Assembly: GCA_045628865.1 (NCBI GenBank)
Contig: JAZQQB010000022.1
Coordinates: 1 to 41,976, forward strand
Direction of reading: 5' to 3'
DNA length: 41,976 nt
Source of the DNA: JAZQQB01 sp045628865
Lineage (GTDB): Bacteria > Bacillota > Clostridia > Lachnospirales > Lachnospiraceae
Numbering within the stretch: position 1 is the stretch's first letter; each line of letters begins with the position of its first letter. The notes beneath the pieces are model-generated. The model worked only from the letters and a program-made list of their open reading frames with translations. It was not told the DNA's origin and made no database searches. A program made the position numbers and the translations under genes. Positions 16,814 to 26,400 of this stretch are shown in pieces.

Positions 16814-17731
16814 CTATTTCTTTTTCTGTTTCTTTTTACGTTTCAGTGCATTTGCACCACCACAAACCTCTGTGATTTCCTGTGTGATCGCACTCTGACG
16901 AACACGGTTATACTGAATAGATAAATCCTTTAACATATCCTCGGCACTCTTTGTTGCAGCATCCATAGCCATCATTCTGGCATTCTGCTCACAGCAAAAA
17001 GATTCTACCAAAGCACCGTATACAAAACCGGTTAAGTAGTTTGGTACAACGGCATCAATGATTGCCTCTGGAGATGGCACCAACTGGAACTCCTCCTGAT
17101 ACATTTCAAGCTGAAGTTCTGCTGGCATTTTGGATTTAAAATCTTCATGCTGAAGTGGAAGGATCTGATAGCATTCATTTTCTTCCGTATTGCCTCTACC
17201 CATTTTGGTATAGACAACATAAACCTCATCCAATTCTTCATCCAAATACATCTCAATGATTCTTTCTGCAATCATTCGAGCTCTATGTAAAGAAGGATTC
17301 TGTGCAGTATAATAGAAATTCTCTGTTACAGGAATACCACGCTGAGCAAAATACTGTCTTCCCAGTTCCCCTACCACAAAAAGCTTATAATGCTCTTCGT
17401 CTTTGATGAGTTCCTGGGCCATTTTCAAAACATTATGATTGTATGCACCAGCCATACCTTTGTCTGCTGTGATGATCAGATAACCTTTATTTTTATATTC
17501 TTCTCGCAAGTCCTTATCTCGGTTATCGAAATAAATATGCTGAATCTCAGGCATATGTCTTAAAACACGGGAAATACCCGCTTGAAGTCCATAAAAATAC
17601 GGTTCATCATCTTCCAGACTCTGTCTTGCTTTTCTCATCTTTGTAGAAGAGATCATATACATGGCTTTTGTGATCTTCATAGTGTCCTGAATACTGCTCA
17701 TTCTATTTCTGATCTCAGTTATACTTGCCAT
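16814..17731 (-). CDS. atpG: F1Fo ATP synthase subunit gamma
   Basis: This 305-aa protein is the central rotor shaft. The N-terminal helix (ITEIRNRMSSIQDTMKITKAMYMISSTKMRKA) and the C-terminal helix (ARMMAMDAATKSAEDMLKDLSIQYNRVRQSAITQEITEV) form the coiled coil inside the alpha3-beta3 ring. The very C-terminus carries a lysine-rich tail (KRKKKQKKK) longer than usual. It starts 10 bp after the atpHA stop, so coupling is likely. Confidence 0.96.
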   Translation of the reverse strand: MASITEIRNRMSSIQDTMKITKAMYMISSTKMRKARQSLEDDEPYFYGLQAGISRVLRHMPEIQHIYFDNRDKDLREEYKNKGYLIITADKGMAGAYNHNVLKMAQELIKDEEHYKLFVVGELGRQYFAQRGIPVTENFYYTAQNPSLHRARMIAERIIEMYLDEELDEVYVVYTKMGRGNTEENECYQILPLQHEDFKSKMPAELQLEMYQEEFQLVPSPEAIIDAVVPNYLTGFVYGALVESFCCEQNARMMAMDAATKSAEDMLKDLSIQYNRVRQSAITQEITEVCGGANALKRKKKQKKK

Positions 17732-17741
17732 ATTCGCCCTC

Positions 17742-19772
17742 CTAAATGTTAGGGTATTCCGATTTTTTGAAAGCTATCGCATATTCTTTAATGGCAGCTG
17801 TAATCTCATCTGTTAATACTGGCTGAGAGCTTAACTGACTGATCACCTCAGAATGATAGGTTTCAAAATGCTCTAACAATCTTGCCTGGAAAGGCTTAAT
17901 CTCATTCAGTGGAAGATCCACATACAATTTCGCAGTTGCTGTGACAAGTGTGATTACCTGCTCTGCAACAGAAAGTGGATTGCAAAGTGGCTGTTTCAAA
18001 AGTTCCATCAAAGCTTTACCATAAGCAAGCTGTGCCTTTGTTCCTTCATCAAGATCTGATGAGAACTGTGTAAAGACTTCCATCTCTCGATACTGAGCAA
18101 GATCGATACGAATAGAACCGGAAGCTTTCTTCATGGCCTTTGTCTGTGCAGCACCACCAACTCGGGATACTGATAAACCAACGTTAACCGCTGGACGCTG
18201 ACCTGCATTAAACAGATTGCTTTCCAGGAAAATCTGACCATCTGTGATGGAGATTACGTTGGTTGGAATATATGCAGAAACGTCACCAGCCTGTGTTTCA
18301 ATGATAGGAAGTGCTGTAATAGAACCGCCACCTGCTTCATCTGTAATTCTGGCTGAACGCTCCAATAATCTTGAATGTAAATAGAATACATCACCTGGAT
18401 AAGCCTCACGTCCTGGTGGTCTCTCCAAAAGTAATGAAATTGCACGATATGCTACCGCATGCTTTGAAAGATCATCGTAAACGATCAAAACATCCTTGCC
18501 ATGATACATAAAGTACTCTGCAAGAGAAGTCGCTGAGAATGGTGCAATATACTGTAATGGAGCTGCATCTGATGCAGTAGCCGATACGATAATGGTGTAA
18601 TCCATTGCATCATGCTTCTTTAAAGTATTTACAATCTTAGCAATAGTAGAAGCCTTCTGACCGATCGCTACGTAAATACATACCACATCCTGACCTTTTT
18701 GGTTGATGATGGCATCTGTTGCGATACTTGTTTTACCTGTCTGACGGTCACCAATGATAAGTTCTCTTTGACCACGTCCAATTGGGAACATGGAGTCAAT
18801 TGCCAAAATACCGGTCTGCATTGGTACATTAACGGATTTACGATCAACAATAGATGGAGCCGGATTTTCTACCGGTCTAAATCCATCCTCTTTAATTGGA
18901 CCATTTCCATCGATTGGAGCACCAAGTGCATCAACGATACGTCCCTTGAAGGCATCACCAACTGGAACACCAGCCTTACGTCCTGTACGAACTACACGGC
19001 TTCCTTCACGGATTTCTGTATCCTTACCAAAAAGAATAACACCGATATCATCTCTTCTGATATCCTGAACCATTCCTTTGATACCGCATTCAAAAATAAC
19101 GATCTCACCATATACTGCATGGTCAATACCATCAATATTGGCAATACCATCACCCACCCAGGTAACAGTACCGATCTCATTTTCTTTTGCTTCTAATTCA
19201 AATTCAGCAATTTCTGATTTTAAAATAGAGATAATTCCCTGTTCTACTAAGGAAGCATCTGCTCTCTCTTTTACCTCAGTTAATTTTTCTTCTAACTGTT
19301 TTAATCTTCCCTTTGTGGACCAGTCATACTCCTTGTGACCCATAGAAAGAACAAAACCGCCACCCAAAGATGAATCTTCTTTCATCAAAAAGGAAACATT
19401 TTCTGTTCCTGTTTCTTTTTTTACAAAATCCTTGATATTTTCTAACTGTGCTTCTGTAGGCGCTGTAACATAAGTTAAAGTTACTTCAACTTCGCTGGCA
19501 GCCTTAGGAGCATCCTTATGAAATGCATCTAAAATATCGTCATATAAATTCACATTGTTGTTATCACATAAGATTTTCATGAAATCTCTGATTTTTTCTG
19601 GAAAAATCTTTTCAACAATGTTGTGCTTCTTCTCAAGTGGAAGAACTAGATCTGACAGGCTTTCCTTAATCTGTGGAACTGCATCCATGATTTCCTTTGC
19701 CTGCATTACGATATCTTTTGGAATCTGCATTTCATGCAACATTGTTGCATAATCTGTTGCTGCTTTTACCAT
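17742..19772 (-). CDS. atpHA: Fused F1Fo ATP synthase subunits delta and alpha
   Basis: One 676-aa ORF carries two complete subunits. Residues ~1-165 are delta (OSCP), the stator link between b and F1, ending with the family's SLGGGFVLSMGHKEYDWSTKG-type segment. Residues ~175-676 are alpha, with the P-loop GDRQTGKT at 341-348, the QTGILAIDSMFPIGRGQREL stretch and VSRVGGAAQ with the inter-subunit Arg. Both parts have normal length and are joined by a short charged helix (KQLEEKLTEVKERADASLVEQG). Between the last delta methionine (~M144) and the conserved alpha core no in-frame ATG, or TTG/GTG with a ribosome binding site, is present. Alpha therefore cannot readily be made alone. Operon position matches the usual H-A order. 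Confidence 0.95.
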   Translation of the reverse strand: MVKAATDYATMLHEMQIPKDIVMQAKEIMDAVPQIKESLSDLVLPLEKKHNIVEKIFPEKIRDFMKILCDNNNVNLYDDILDAFHKDAPKAASEVEVTLTYVTAPTEAQLENIKDFVKKETGTENVSFLMKEDSSLGGGFVLSMGHKEYDWSTKGRLKQLEEKLTEVKERADASLVEQGIISILKSEIAEFELEAKENEIGTVTWVGDGIANIDGIDHAVYGEIVIFECGIKGMVQDIRRDDIGVILFGKDTEIREGSRVVRTGRKAGVPVGDAFKGRIVDALGAPIDGNGPIKEDGFRPVENPAPSIVDRKSVNVPMQTGILAIDSMFPIGRGQRELIIGDRQTGKTSIATDAIINQKGQDVVCIYVAIGQKASTIAKIVNTLKKHDAMDYTIIVSATASDAAPLQYIAPFSATSLAEYFMYHGKDVLIVYDDLSKHAVAYRAISLLLERPPGREAYPGDVFYLHSRLLERSARITDEAGGGSITALPIIETQAGDVSAYIPTNVISITDGQIFLESNLFNAGQRPAVNVGLSVSRVGGAAQTKAMKKASGSIRIDLAQYREMEVFTQFSSDLDEGTKAQLAYGKALMELLKQPLCNPLSVAEQVITLVTATAKLYVDLPLNEIKPFQARLLEHFETYHSEVISQLSSQPVLTDEITAAIKEYAIAFKKSEYPNI

Positions 19773-19816
19773 GTTGGTACTCTTCCTTTCCTCTGTTAAA
19801 ACAGATCAGATATCGA

Positions 19817-20299
19817 TTATTTGTGATAAGTTTTTAAAAACTCATCATATAAAGCTTTGTCTTTTGCCCTGTCGGTTTCACCTGCCATTGTTTTTGCAGT
19901 TGCTTCGATAACGAGCTCAGCAATCTCTGTGTTTGCCTGTTCTAAGACTTTTACTTTTTCCATTTCAGCATTCTTCTTTGCTGATTCAATAATATCTTTT
20001 GCCTTTTTGTTGGCATCACTAACGATTCCATCGTATTCTTTATTGGCTTTCTCACGAGCCTCAGAAATAATTGAAGCCTTTTCGTCATCTACACCAGACA
20101 TTGCTTCTTCATATTCTGCTTTCTTCGCTTCAATCTCTGATTTCTTATCATCAATTTCCTGAAAACCAGCATCAATCTCATCCTGACGCTGTTTTAAGAT
20201 CTTATTAACAGGTTTAAATAAGAAAAATGTTAAACCACCTAATAAAACAAGAATATTGATAACAGTAAACAGAATGGAAGGAAATGTTATCTCTAACAT
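19817..20299 (-). CDS. atpF: F1Fo ATP synthase subunit b
   Basis: This 160-aa peripheral-stalk subunit has one N-terminal membrane segment (~5-27) and a long charged helix (KQRQDEIDAGFQEIDDKKSEIEAKKAEYEEA...) that dimerises and reaches delta at the top of F1. Because delta is fused to alpha here, the stalk contacts would be made with the N-terminal part of the fusion. It lies 44 bp before atpHA. Confidence 0.96.
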   Translation of the reverse strand: MLEITFPSILFTVINILVLLGGLTFFLFKPVNKILKQRQDEIDAGFQEIDDKKSEIEAKKAEYEEAMSGVDDEKASIISEAREKANKEYDGIVSDANKKAKDIIESAKKNAEMEKVKVLEQANTEIAELVIEATAKTMAGETDRAKDKALYDEFLKTYHK

Positions 20300-20334
20300 A
20301 GAATTACCTGCCTTTCTAACTTGTTAAAATTCTC

Positions 20335-20547
20335 TTATCTCATGAAGATGATCATAAGGCCTGTTACGAAACCGTAAATAGCAGTTGCTTCCGCTAAAGC
20401 TGCACCTAATAATAACAACTTAGAAATTTTTCCTTCTGCTTCCGGCTGTCTGGCAACTGCATCTGTTGCCTTACCTGTTGCGATACCAATACCGATACCT
20501 GCTCCAATACCTGTTAATGCTGCAATACCTGCTCCGATTAATTCCAT
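20335..20547 (-). CDS. atpE: F1Fo ATP synthase subunit c
   Basis: This 70-aa two-helix proteolipid has a Gly-rich first helix, the polar loop ARQPEAEGK at 32-40 and the ion-binding Glu at 53 (LAEATAIYG). The Na+-type ligands known from Ilyobacter/Propionigenium are mostly missing: there is no Gln in helix 1 at the Q32-equivalent position, and Ala replaces Ser after the Glu. This points to H+ coupling, although the Thr and Tyr after it are kept. It forms the rotor ring in the membrane. Confidence 0.95.
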   Translation of the reverse strand: MELIGAGIAALTGIGAGIGIGIATGKATDAVARQPEAEGKISKLLLLGAALAEATAIYGFVTGLMIIFMR

Positions 20548-20605
20548 AAATAGTCTCCTTTCATTTCACAAGTGTTTGCTTGTGAATCTGTCCCTTGACA
20601 GTTTA

Positions 20606-21391
20606 TTATTCTACTTCAATTCCTTCTTTGATAAACAAACTTGTTAAAAATACAAATACATAAGCCTGAATCAGGCCATCAAACAGATCAAAATACAAAC
20701 TAAATACCACTGGTAAAACTGGATGACAAATATACTCCAATAAACTCATGATTACGAATGCACCTAATACGTTACCAAAAAGTCGCATACACAGCGATAA
20801 TGGTCTAATGAGAATTTCCAAAAAATTGATTGGTGCTACAATGGCAATTGGTTCACATTTCGATTTCAAATGTTTTCCAATTCCTCTGGCTCTGATACTA
20901 GAACCTTCAATCAAAATAATACTCATGATTGCTAATGCAGCAGTAACATTCAAATCCTTTGTTGGAGATTTGAATCCAAACACACCCATGATATTGGAAA
21001 ATCCGATATAAAGGATCACGGTTACCAAATAAGGTACATATCTTTTTCCTTCTTCTCCAATCATGCCCTCGATCAACCCGTTTAACTTTGTTACGATAAA
21101 TTCCACAAAAGCCTGTCTCTTTGAAATATTATGTACCTTCAAATTACGGGTCAAGCAAAATGCGATCAATAAGATCACTGCAATGACAATCCACGATACG
21201 ACAACTGATTCTGTCACCGGAATATGGAAACCAAATAGGTCAAAAGAAAACACTTCTCTTACTTCAAGCTTTTCTGTAATAAAACCGGCGATTCCACTTT
21301 TTTCTTCTACTTCAGTGGCTACTGTCTCAGCGATCTCGGTGATTTCATCAGTTGCTACAGCCTCTAAAAATCCTGTATACGTATCTCTCAC
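20606..21391 (-). CDS. atpB: F1Fo ATP synthase subunit a
   Basis: This membrane subunit of about 261 aa forms the ion half-channels. The essential Arg is in RPLSLCMRLFGNVLGAF, and about five or six membrane segments are visible. It is the first gene of the atp operon; no atpI is seen upstream. The start is poorly defined: the GTG at 21391 has a purine-rich AAAGGAA almost touching it, and the N-terminal ~60 residues are acidic and unlike typical a subunits. No ATG occurs in frame there. A later start, such as the GTG before FSFDLFGF, cannot be excluded. Confidence 0.93.
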   Translation of the reverse strand: MRDTYTGFLEAVATDEITEIAETVATEVEEKSGIAGFITEKLEVREVFSFDLFGFHIPVTESVVVSWIVIAVILLIAFCLTRNLKVHNISKRQAFVEFIVTKLNGLIEGMIGEEGKRYVPYLVTVILYIGFSNIMGVFGFKSPTKDLNVTAALAIMSIILIEGSSIRARGIGKHLKSKCEPIAIVAPINFLEILIRPLSLCMRLFGNVLGAFVIMSLLEYICHPVLPVVFSLYFDLFDGLIQAYVFVFLTSLFIKEGIEVE

Positions 21392-21449
21392 TTCCTTTCT
21401 TTCTATATTTGCTTTGCTTTCACAAAGTAAATGTCAATGTGCTGACAAT

Positions 21450-22289
21450 CTATCTTTTAGGATCAAATCCTTCAAAGATCACGGTATTTTTGTCCATCAG
21501 AGTGGTGATCATATCTTCTCTTGTTCTGATGGTCCAGTTAAAGACTGGCATATGCCAAACTATCTTTGCAATCTTCACCGCCAATTTATTTCTATAATGG
21601 AAATTATAGGAAACAAAATCAGGTTTCGTTGCGATATTGGTCAAAAGATTTGCCAATACAAAAGAGGTAAAGACATTCAAGCCCTCTCCCTTTTCCTGTA
21701 AAAAGTCCGATGAAAGCTGACCTCTGACGATTTCCGGTCGATGTTTCTTTAACCAGATCAGTACCCTTGGATCAAAGGACTGCATACAGTACGATATATT
21801 AGGAAATCCATCCATGATCTCACAAACCGCTTTGGTAAGCGCTTTCCCGTTATTTTTACGGGTCTTTATCTCGATCAAAAATGGATAGGTGTATTCATGT
21901 GCGCTAAGCAGTTCCGTCAAAAGAGGGATATGTTCCTCTGTATGATTCAAACGAAGTTTCGAAACCTCTTCATAGGTCATATCTTCAATCATGCCCTCTA
22001 CGCCACACATACGTTCAAGCTTTGAATCATGAAATACAACCACAGATCCATCCTTTAACAAATGGACATCAATTTCTATGGCAAGATTTCTTCGATATGC
22101 TTCCTCAAATGCCTTCATTGAATTTTCTGGAATATCTGGAAATTTGTGAAAACCTCTGTGTGCATAGGTCTGGTTGGTAAAATCTACCACTTTTCGATTT
22201 TTTCTACGTCCTCTTATACAATATGCCAATCCAGAAAAAACTCCCGCGAAGGATGCCGAAATGATATGTGCTTTCTTACGTTTTGTCAC
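21450..22289 (-). CDS. Membrane-anchored glycerophosphodiester phosphodiesterase
   Basis: This 279-aa protein has an N-terminal hydrophobic segment (~9-25) followed by a GDPD TIM barrel. Family motifs are AHRGFHKFPDIPENSMKAFEEAY (catalytic His-Arg), EIDVHLLKDGSVVVFHD (metal-binding Glu/Asp and second His) and FLIEIK. It hydrolyses glycerophosphodiesters to glycerol-3-phosphate and an alcohol, probably from lipid or teichoic-acid turnover. It ends 58 bp before atpB on the same strand with no terminator between, so it may be co-transcribed with the ATP synthase genes. Confidence 0.9.
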   Translation of the reverse strand: MTKRKKAHIISASFAGVFSGLAYCIRGRRKNRKVVDFTNQTYAHRGFHKFPDIPENSMKAFEEAYRRNLAIEIDVHLLKDGSVVVFHDSKLERMCGVEGMIEDMTYEEVSKLRLNHTEEHIPLLTELLSAHEYTYPFLIEIKTRKNNGKALTKAVCEIMDGFPNISYCMQSFDPRVLIWLKKHRPEIVRGQLSSDFLQEKGEGLNVFTSFVLANLLTNIATKPDFVSYNFHYRNKLAVKIAKIVWHMPVFNWTIRTREDMITTLMDKNTVIFEGFDPKR

Positions 22290-22658
22290 ATCCCACCTCC
22301 TGTTTGGAAAAATCCATAAAACAATTTACTTTCTTTCTATTGTTAATACGAATCAAAGTAAACGTTTTTTTGTATCATACCACTTTTTGTACATTTTTGA
22401 CACAATAATATTTTAACACTTTTACAATAAATAAAAAGACGTTTCTCCCATTTTTTTGCAATTATTTGTTTATTTAATACTTTTTTTATAATTATATTTG
22501 CCGGAAACACAAATCGACCAACGGTCGACTTTTTATCAGGCCTTTTTTTGGTAGAAAGTACCAATCAATTCTGGTCCATTAACAAAAACTTTGTATGTCA
22601 AAGATGGTTCTTTTTGCATGATTAGCAAAAAAAGACAAAAGGCACCGTACAACAGTGC
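22290..22658. promoter_or_regulatory. 369-bp AT-rich intergenic region upstream of the phosphodiesterase gene
   Basis: This region contains many A/T runs and a perfect hairpin TCGACC-AAC-GGTCGA (22514-22528) followed by TTTTT on the plus strand. At 22640-22662 is the terminator of the response regulator gene (GGCAC...GTGCC followed by TTTTGTCTTTTTTT on minus). No convincing promoter hexamers or coding sequence were seen. Confidence 0.5.
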
Positions 22659-22662
22659 CTAC
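22640..22662 (-). terminator. Terminator of the kinase/response-regulator unit
   Basis: The stem AGGCACTG / CGGTGCCT overlaps the stop codon of the response regulator gene. It is followed on the minus strand by TTTTGTCTTTTTTT. Confidence 0.85.
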
Positions 22663-23435
22663 TCGTCATCGTCTGATGCGCCTTCCATCACAAACTGCTT
22701 GATAAAGAATTCATCAATAAATTCCAGTATTTTCTTTGGACTCATGGATTTTAACAGATAACCCTGTGGTTTTAGATCCATGACCTTCATAACACTTTCC
22801 TTGTCATTTTTGCCAGTCAAAAAGATGATAGGAATATCTTCAAATTCCTTTTCCCCCTTGATCATCTCAAATACCATAGCGCCGTTACAAATTGGCATCT
22901 CATAGTCAAGCAGGATCAAATCCGGCTTATTTAGTGTGATACACTTGATTGCCATAGCGCCCGAATTTGCCATAACGATCTCATATTTTTCATCCAAAAT
23001 AGACTTCATATTACGAAGTACAGTTCCAGAATCGTCCACCATCAATATTTTCTTTTTACTAGATGGATGGGCAACTTCAAAAGAGCAGATTTCTTTAGCA
23101 ACCTCTGATGCATTTACTGGTCTTTCATACAATTTTTCGAACAATGTATCCGGAATGAACTTCGTGATCTCCTCCATCTTCTTTTTATCAGAAATCAGAT
23201 AAATTGGTGCACTGTTCTCAATACAAAGATTCTTCAATTCATTGCAGGCAGAAGGCGATATGATTTCATTGTCATCTATATAAAAAACAATGGAAGAAAT
23301 TTCCTCTGTAATATTAGATAACGCCATAGCCTCCACATTGCAGATCATGATAGGATGCTGCTCTTTTTCAAACATATTCTTCAGAGCAAGAACAATATAG
23401 TTTTGTGCATTTGATACTAATAGTATATTCTTCAT
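22659..23435 (-). CDS. Response regulator with a degenerate first and an intact second receiver domain
   Basis: This 258-aa protein has no DNA-binding or enzymatic output domain. The N-terminal ~115 residues look like a receiver fold (ILLVSNAQNYIVLALKNMF) but lack the acidic pair and the phospho-acceptor Asp. Residues ~128-250 form a canonical receiver with DD at 134-135, the phospho-acceptor D177 in LLDYEMP, the conserved Thr in FLTGK and the Lys in YLLKSM. It lies 32 bp downstream of the hybrid kinase gene and is probably its phosphorelay partner. The tail is acidic (ASDDDE). Confidence 0.88.
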   Translation of the reverse strand: MKNILLVSNAQNYIVLALKNMFEKEQHPIMICNVEAMALSNITEEISSIVFYIDDNEIISPSACNELKNLCIENSAPIYLISDKKKMEEITKFIPDTLFEKLYERPVNASEVAKEICSFEVAHPSSKKKILMVDDSGTVLRNMKSILDEKYEIVMANSGAMAIKCITLNKPDLILLDYEMPICNGAMVFEMIKGEKEFEDIPIIFLTGKNDKESVMKVMDLKPQGYLLKSMSPKKILEFIDEFFIKQFVMEGASDDDE

Positions 23436-23467
23436 CTTTGTAACTCCTGTATACTCAAATCTAATCT

Positions 23468-26400
23468 CTAGTCAATATCCTTTAAAAGCTTGTTGATGGA
23501 GTCCTTCACCTTTCCATAAGAGACATCCGCCACAAAAATGCGGAGATTTTCCAGTTCCGTCTGACATTTTTCAGGGAACTGATAGGTATTTAATTCCTCC
23601 AAAAAGCTGTCTACTGCGTCAAAGTCAAATACATCCAAAGCCTCTAACATCATGGACAATAAAGAGACGATCTTATCCTTCGGCACTTCCTTAAGCCCCT
23701 TCTCACTGTTCTTACAAATTGGAGCCAATATTTCATGAAGAGCATCTAACATCTTCAGATAATCTTTCGTTCGCTCATGAATAAATTCTGTATTCCCCTG
23801 CTTTCCTGCCATTTCAAGTTCCAGGAAATATTCGGATTTTTTAGGCATACCAACTGTTTTTAATGAAGTCTTCATACTATGAACTTCTACTACATATTCC
23901 TTGATATTGTTCTCCTGTTCATAGTCTTCTATCATTTTCTTTTTATACGGAAGCATAGTATAGAAATCTTTCAAAAGTTCCATGTACATCTTGACACTTC
24001 CACAATAAAAAAGGGCAGTTTTAATATCAAATCCATTCTTCTCCAGGTATTCCTTTTCTTCAAAATCAGCCTCAAGATCAACCAGCGTATCCTCATTGTC
24101 ACAAAGCACGATTTTTTCATTAGGCAGCCACTTGTACAACACCTCGTAAAGTTCCTTCAATGCAATTGGTTTGGTCACAAAATCATCCATACCTGACTGC
24201 AAAAGCTGGTCCTTAGCCCCCACAATGGCATTGGCTGTCAAAGCAATGATTGGGATGTGGCTTGTGCCCTCCTCCATACTCCTGATTTTCTTAGTAGCCT
24301 CTTCTCCATCCATAACCGGCATCATATGATCCATCAGGATTAGATCATAATGTCTGTTTTCAAATAAAAAGACTGCCTCTTCTCCATTTTCCGCTGTATC
24401 AAACTTCATATTCAGTGGTCGGAGCAAGTCACAAGCGACTTTACGATTCATCTGATTATCATCTACCAGCAAGACCTTGGCTTCTGGTGCCTGGAAGGTA
24501 TGAGACTGGTGTTCATTTGTATCTATTTTTTCCTTAATCTCATTTAAGATCATACAGAATGGATATTCATAGAACGGCTTTTTACCGATCATAATACCTT
24601 TCTCCGGAGCCTTATCATTTAATACATTCTGAATAACCACTGTCTTTTTCGCCAGATTCGACACCATATGTTCATTGTAATACTGGGAATCTGTAAAAAG
24701 ATAATCATACATCTTCTCACTGTATGGATTCGCGATCACATCCGTTATATCCAAAGAAAATTTCTCAGCCATTCTAAAATAGTATCGCTTCAGTATCGGG
24801 CTGACAAATGCCATTCCCAAACTCAACTTATTTTTCTTCTCCTCATCGATCCAGATACTTGGGCTTTCATCCGCAATGCCCTGCGGAATTCTAAAATAGA
24901 ATATGGATCCAAGACCAAGCTTACTATCTACCCAAAGATCACCATTCATCTTTTCCACGTAAGCCTTACAAATGGAAAGTCCTAAACCGGTTCCTTCTAT
25001 GGAGTTACTCATCTCTGATTCAATACGAGAAAAGGTGTTAAACAGCTTTGGCATATCTTTTTCCGAAATACCGCAGCCGGTATCCTTTACCTGGAAAAAG
25101 CAGATCACACCATCCTTAGTTTTTTTCTCAACCTTCCAGGTAAACTCGATCTTACCCTCCTGGGTATATTTAATGGCATTGTTGACAATGTTGATAATAA
25201 CCTGACGTACACGGATTTCATCACCGATGAGCTTTCTTGGCAGATTCGGATCAATGTAATACAGAAGTTCCACTGGCTTATCCCCAAGTCGTGACATGAA
25301 CATAAGACCCAGATCGTTTAACATAGCGATTGGATCGTACTCATTTTCCTCTATTTCAAGCATACCTGATTCCACCTTGGAAAAATCCAAAATATCATTG
25401 ATGATGGATATCAGGGAATTTCCCGAGTTTCTAATATTTAATAGATACTCTCTTTCCTGTTCTGTCATTTTTTCGCGAAGTAACACCTCCGTAATACCCA
25501 TGATAGAGTTCATAGGTGTACGGATTTCATGGGACATATTGGATAAAAACAGTGATTTCGCACGGTTAGATTCCTCGGCTTTTTCCTTTAACACCTTTAA
25601 TTCTTCCATCTGCTTCTGAACATGGGTTACATCTGTCAAAAGCATAATATATCCCTGCAAATACTTATTCTTCTCAATAATTTCCTTTGCATGAAGCTCA
25701 AACACACGATCATTGAGCTGAAAAATGTTACTGGACACATCTGGAAAATCCTGAAAAATCGGATACTGTTTCTGAATATACATACCTGGTTTTAACTTTA
25801 AGATATTGGTAGCCGCCTCATTACAGTCCACGATATAGCCCATATCATTAATAACCAAAATCTGATCCGTGATCTCGTTAATAACAGTCTTAACAGACAG
25901 TTTATCCAGTACGTAATTTCCGAACTTCCAACTTGCCAATACAGTCAAACTAAACAACAAGGTTATAAATGGAAGCGAAAAATCACACTCATCTATATGA
26001 GGCAAATATCTGGTAGAAATGTATTCTAATGGAACTGATATCAATACCAGCATCAGAAAATTGATCATACGATAATTTTTAACATTATGTTCCCTGGCCT
26101 TTTTATATAAAACATACATAGCACATACGCTGGGAATGATAAAACTATTAATAATGTAAAGATGATAACCAATGCCATACTCAATATCAAAAAAGCTCTC
26201 TTCGCCCTTATCAATAAAAGTATACTTCTTAAAGAAAAATGGAATATGATTGGTAAACCACATAAAGTTCAATAATACATAGTCAACAAGACCAATCAAC
26301 TTGAAGAAAAATCTAGGTTTCTTAGCGCCTACATAATAAAAGATATATTCGCAAAAAAAGAGCATCATTAAGGCAAGACCCATATAGCGGAATCTCATGG

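Noticed and set aside
22343..22564. 73-codon ORF on the minus strand upstream of the phosphodiesterase gene
   Set aside because: Its composition (Lys/Ile-rich from A/T runs) and lack of a ribosome binding site suggest a chance frame in an AT-rich gap.
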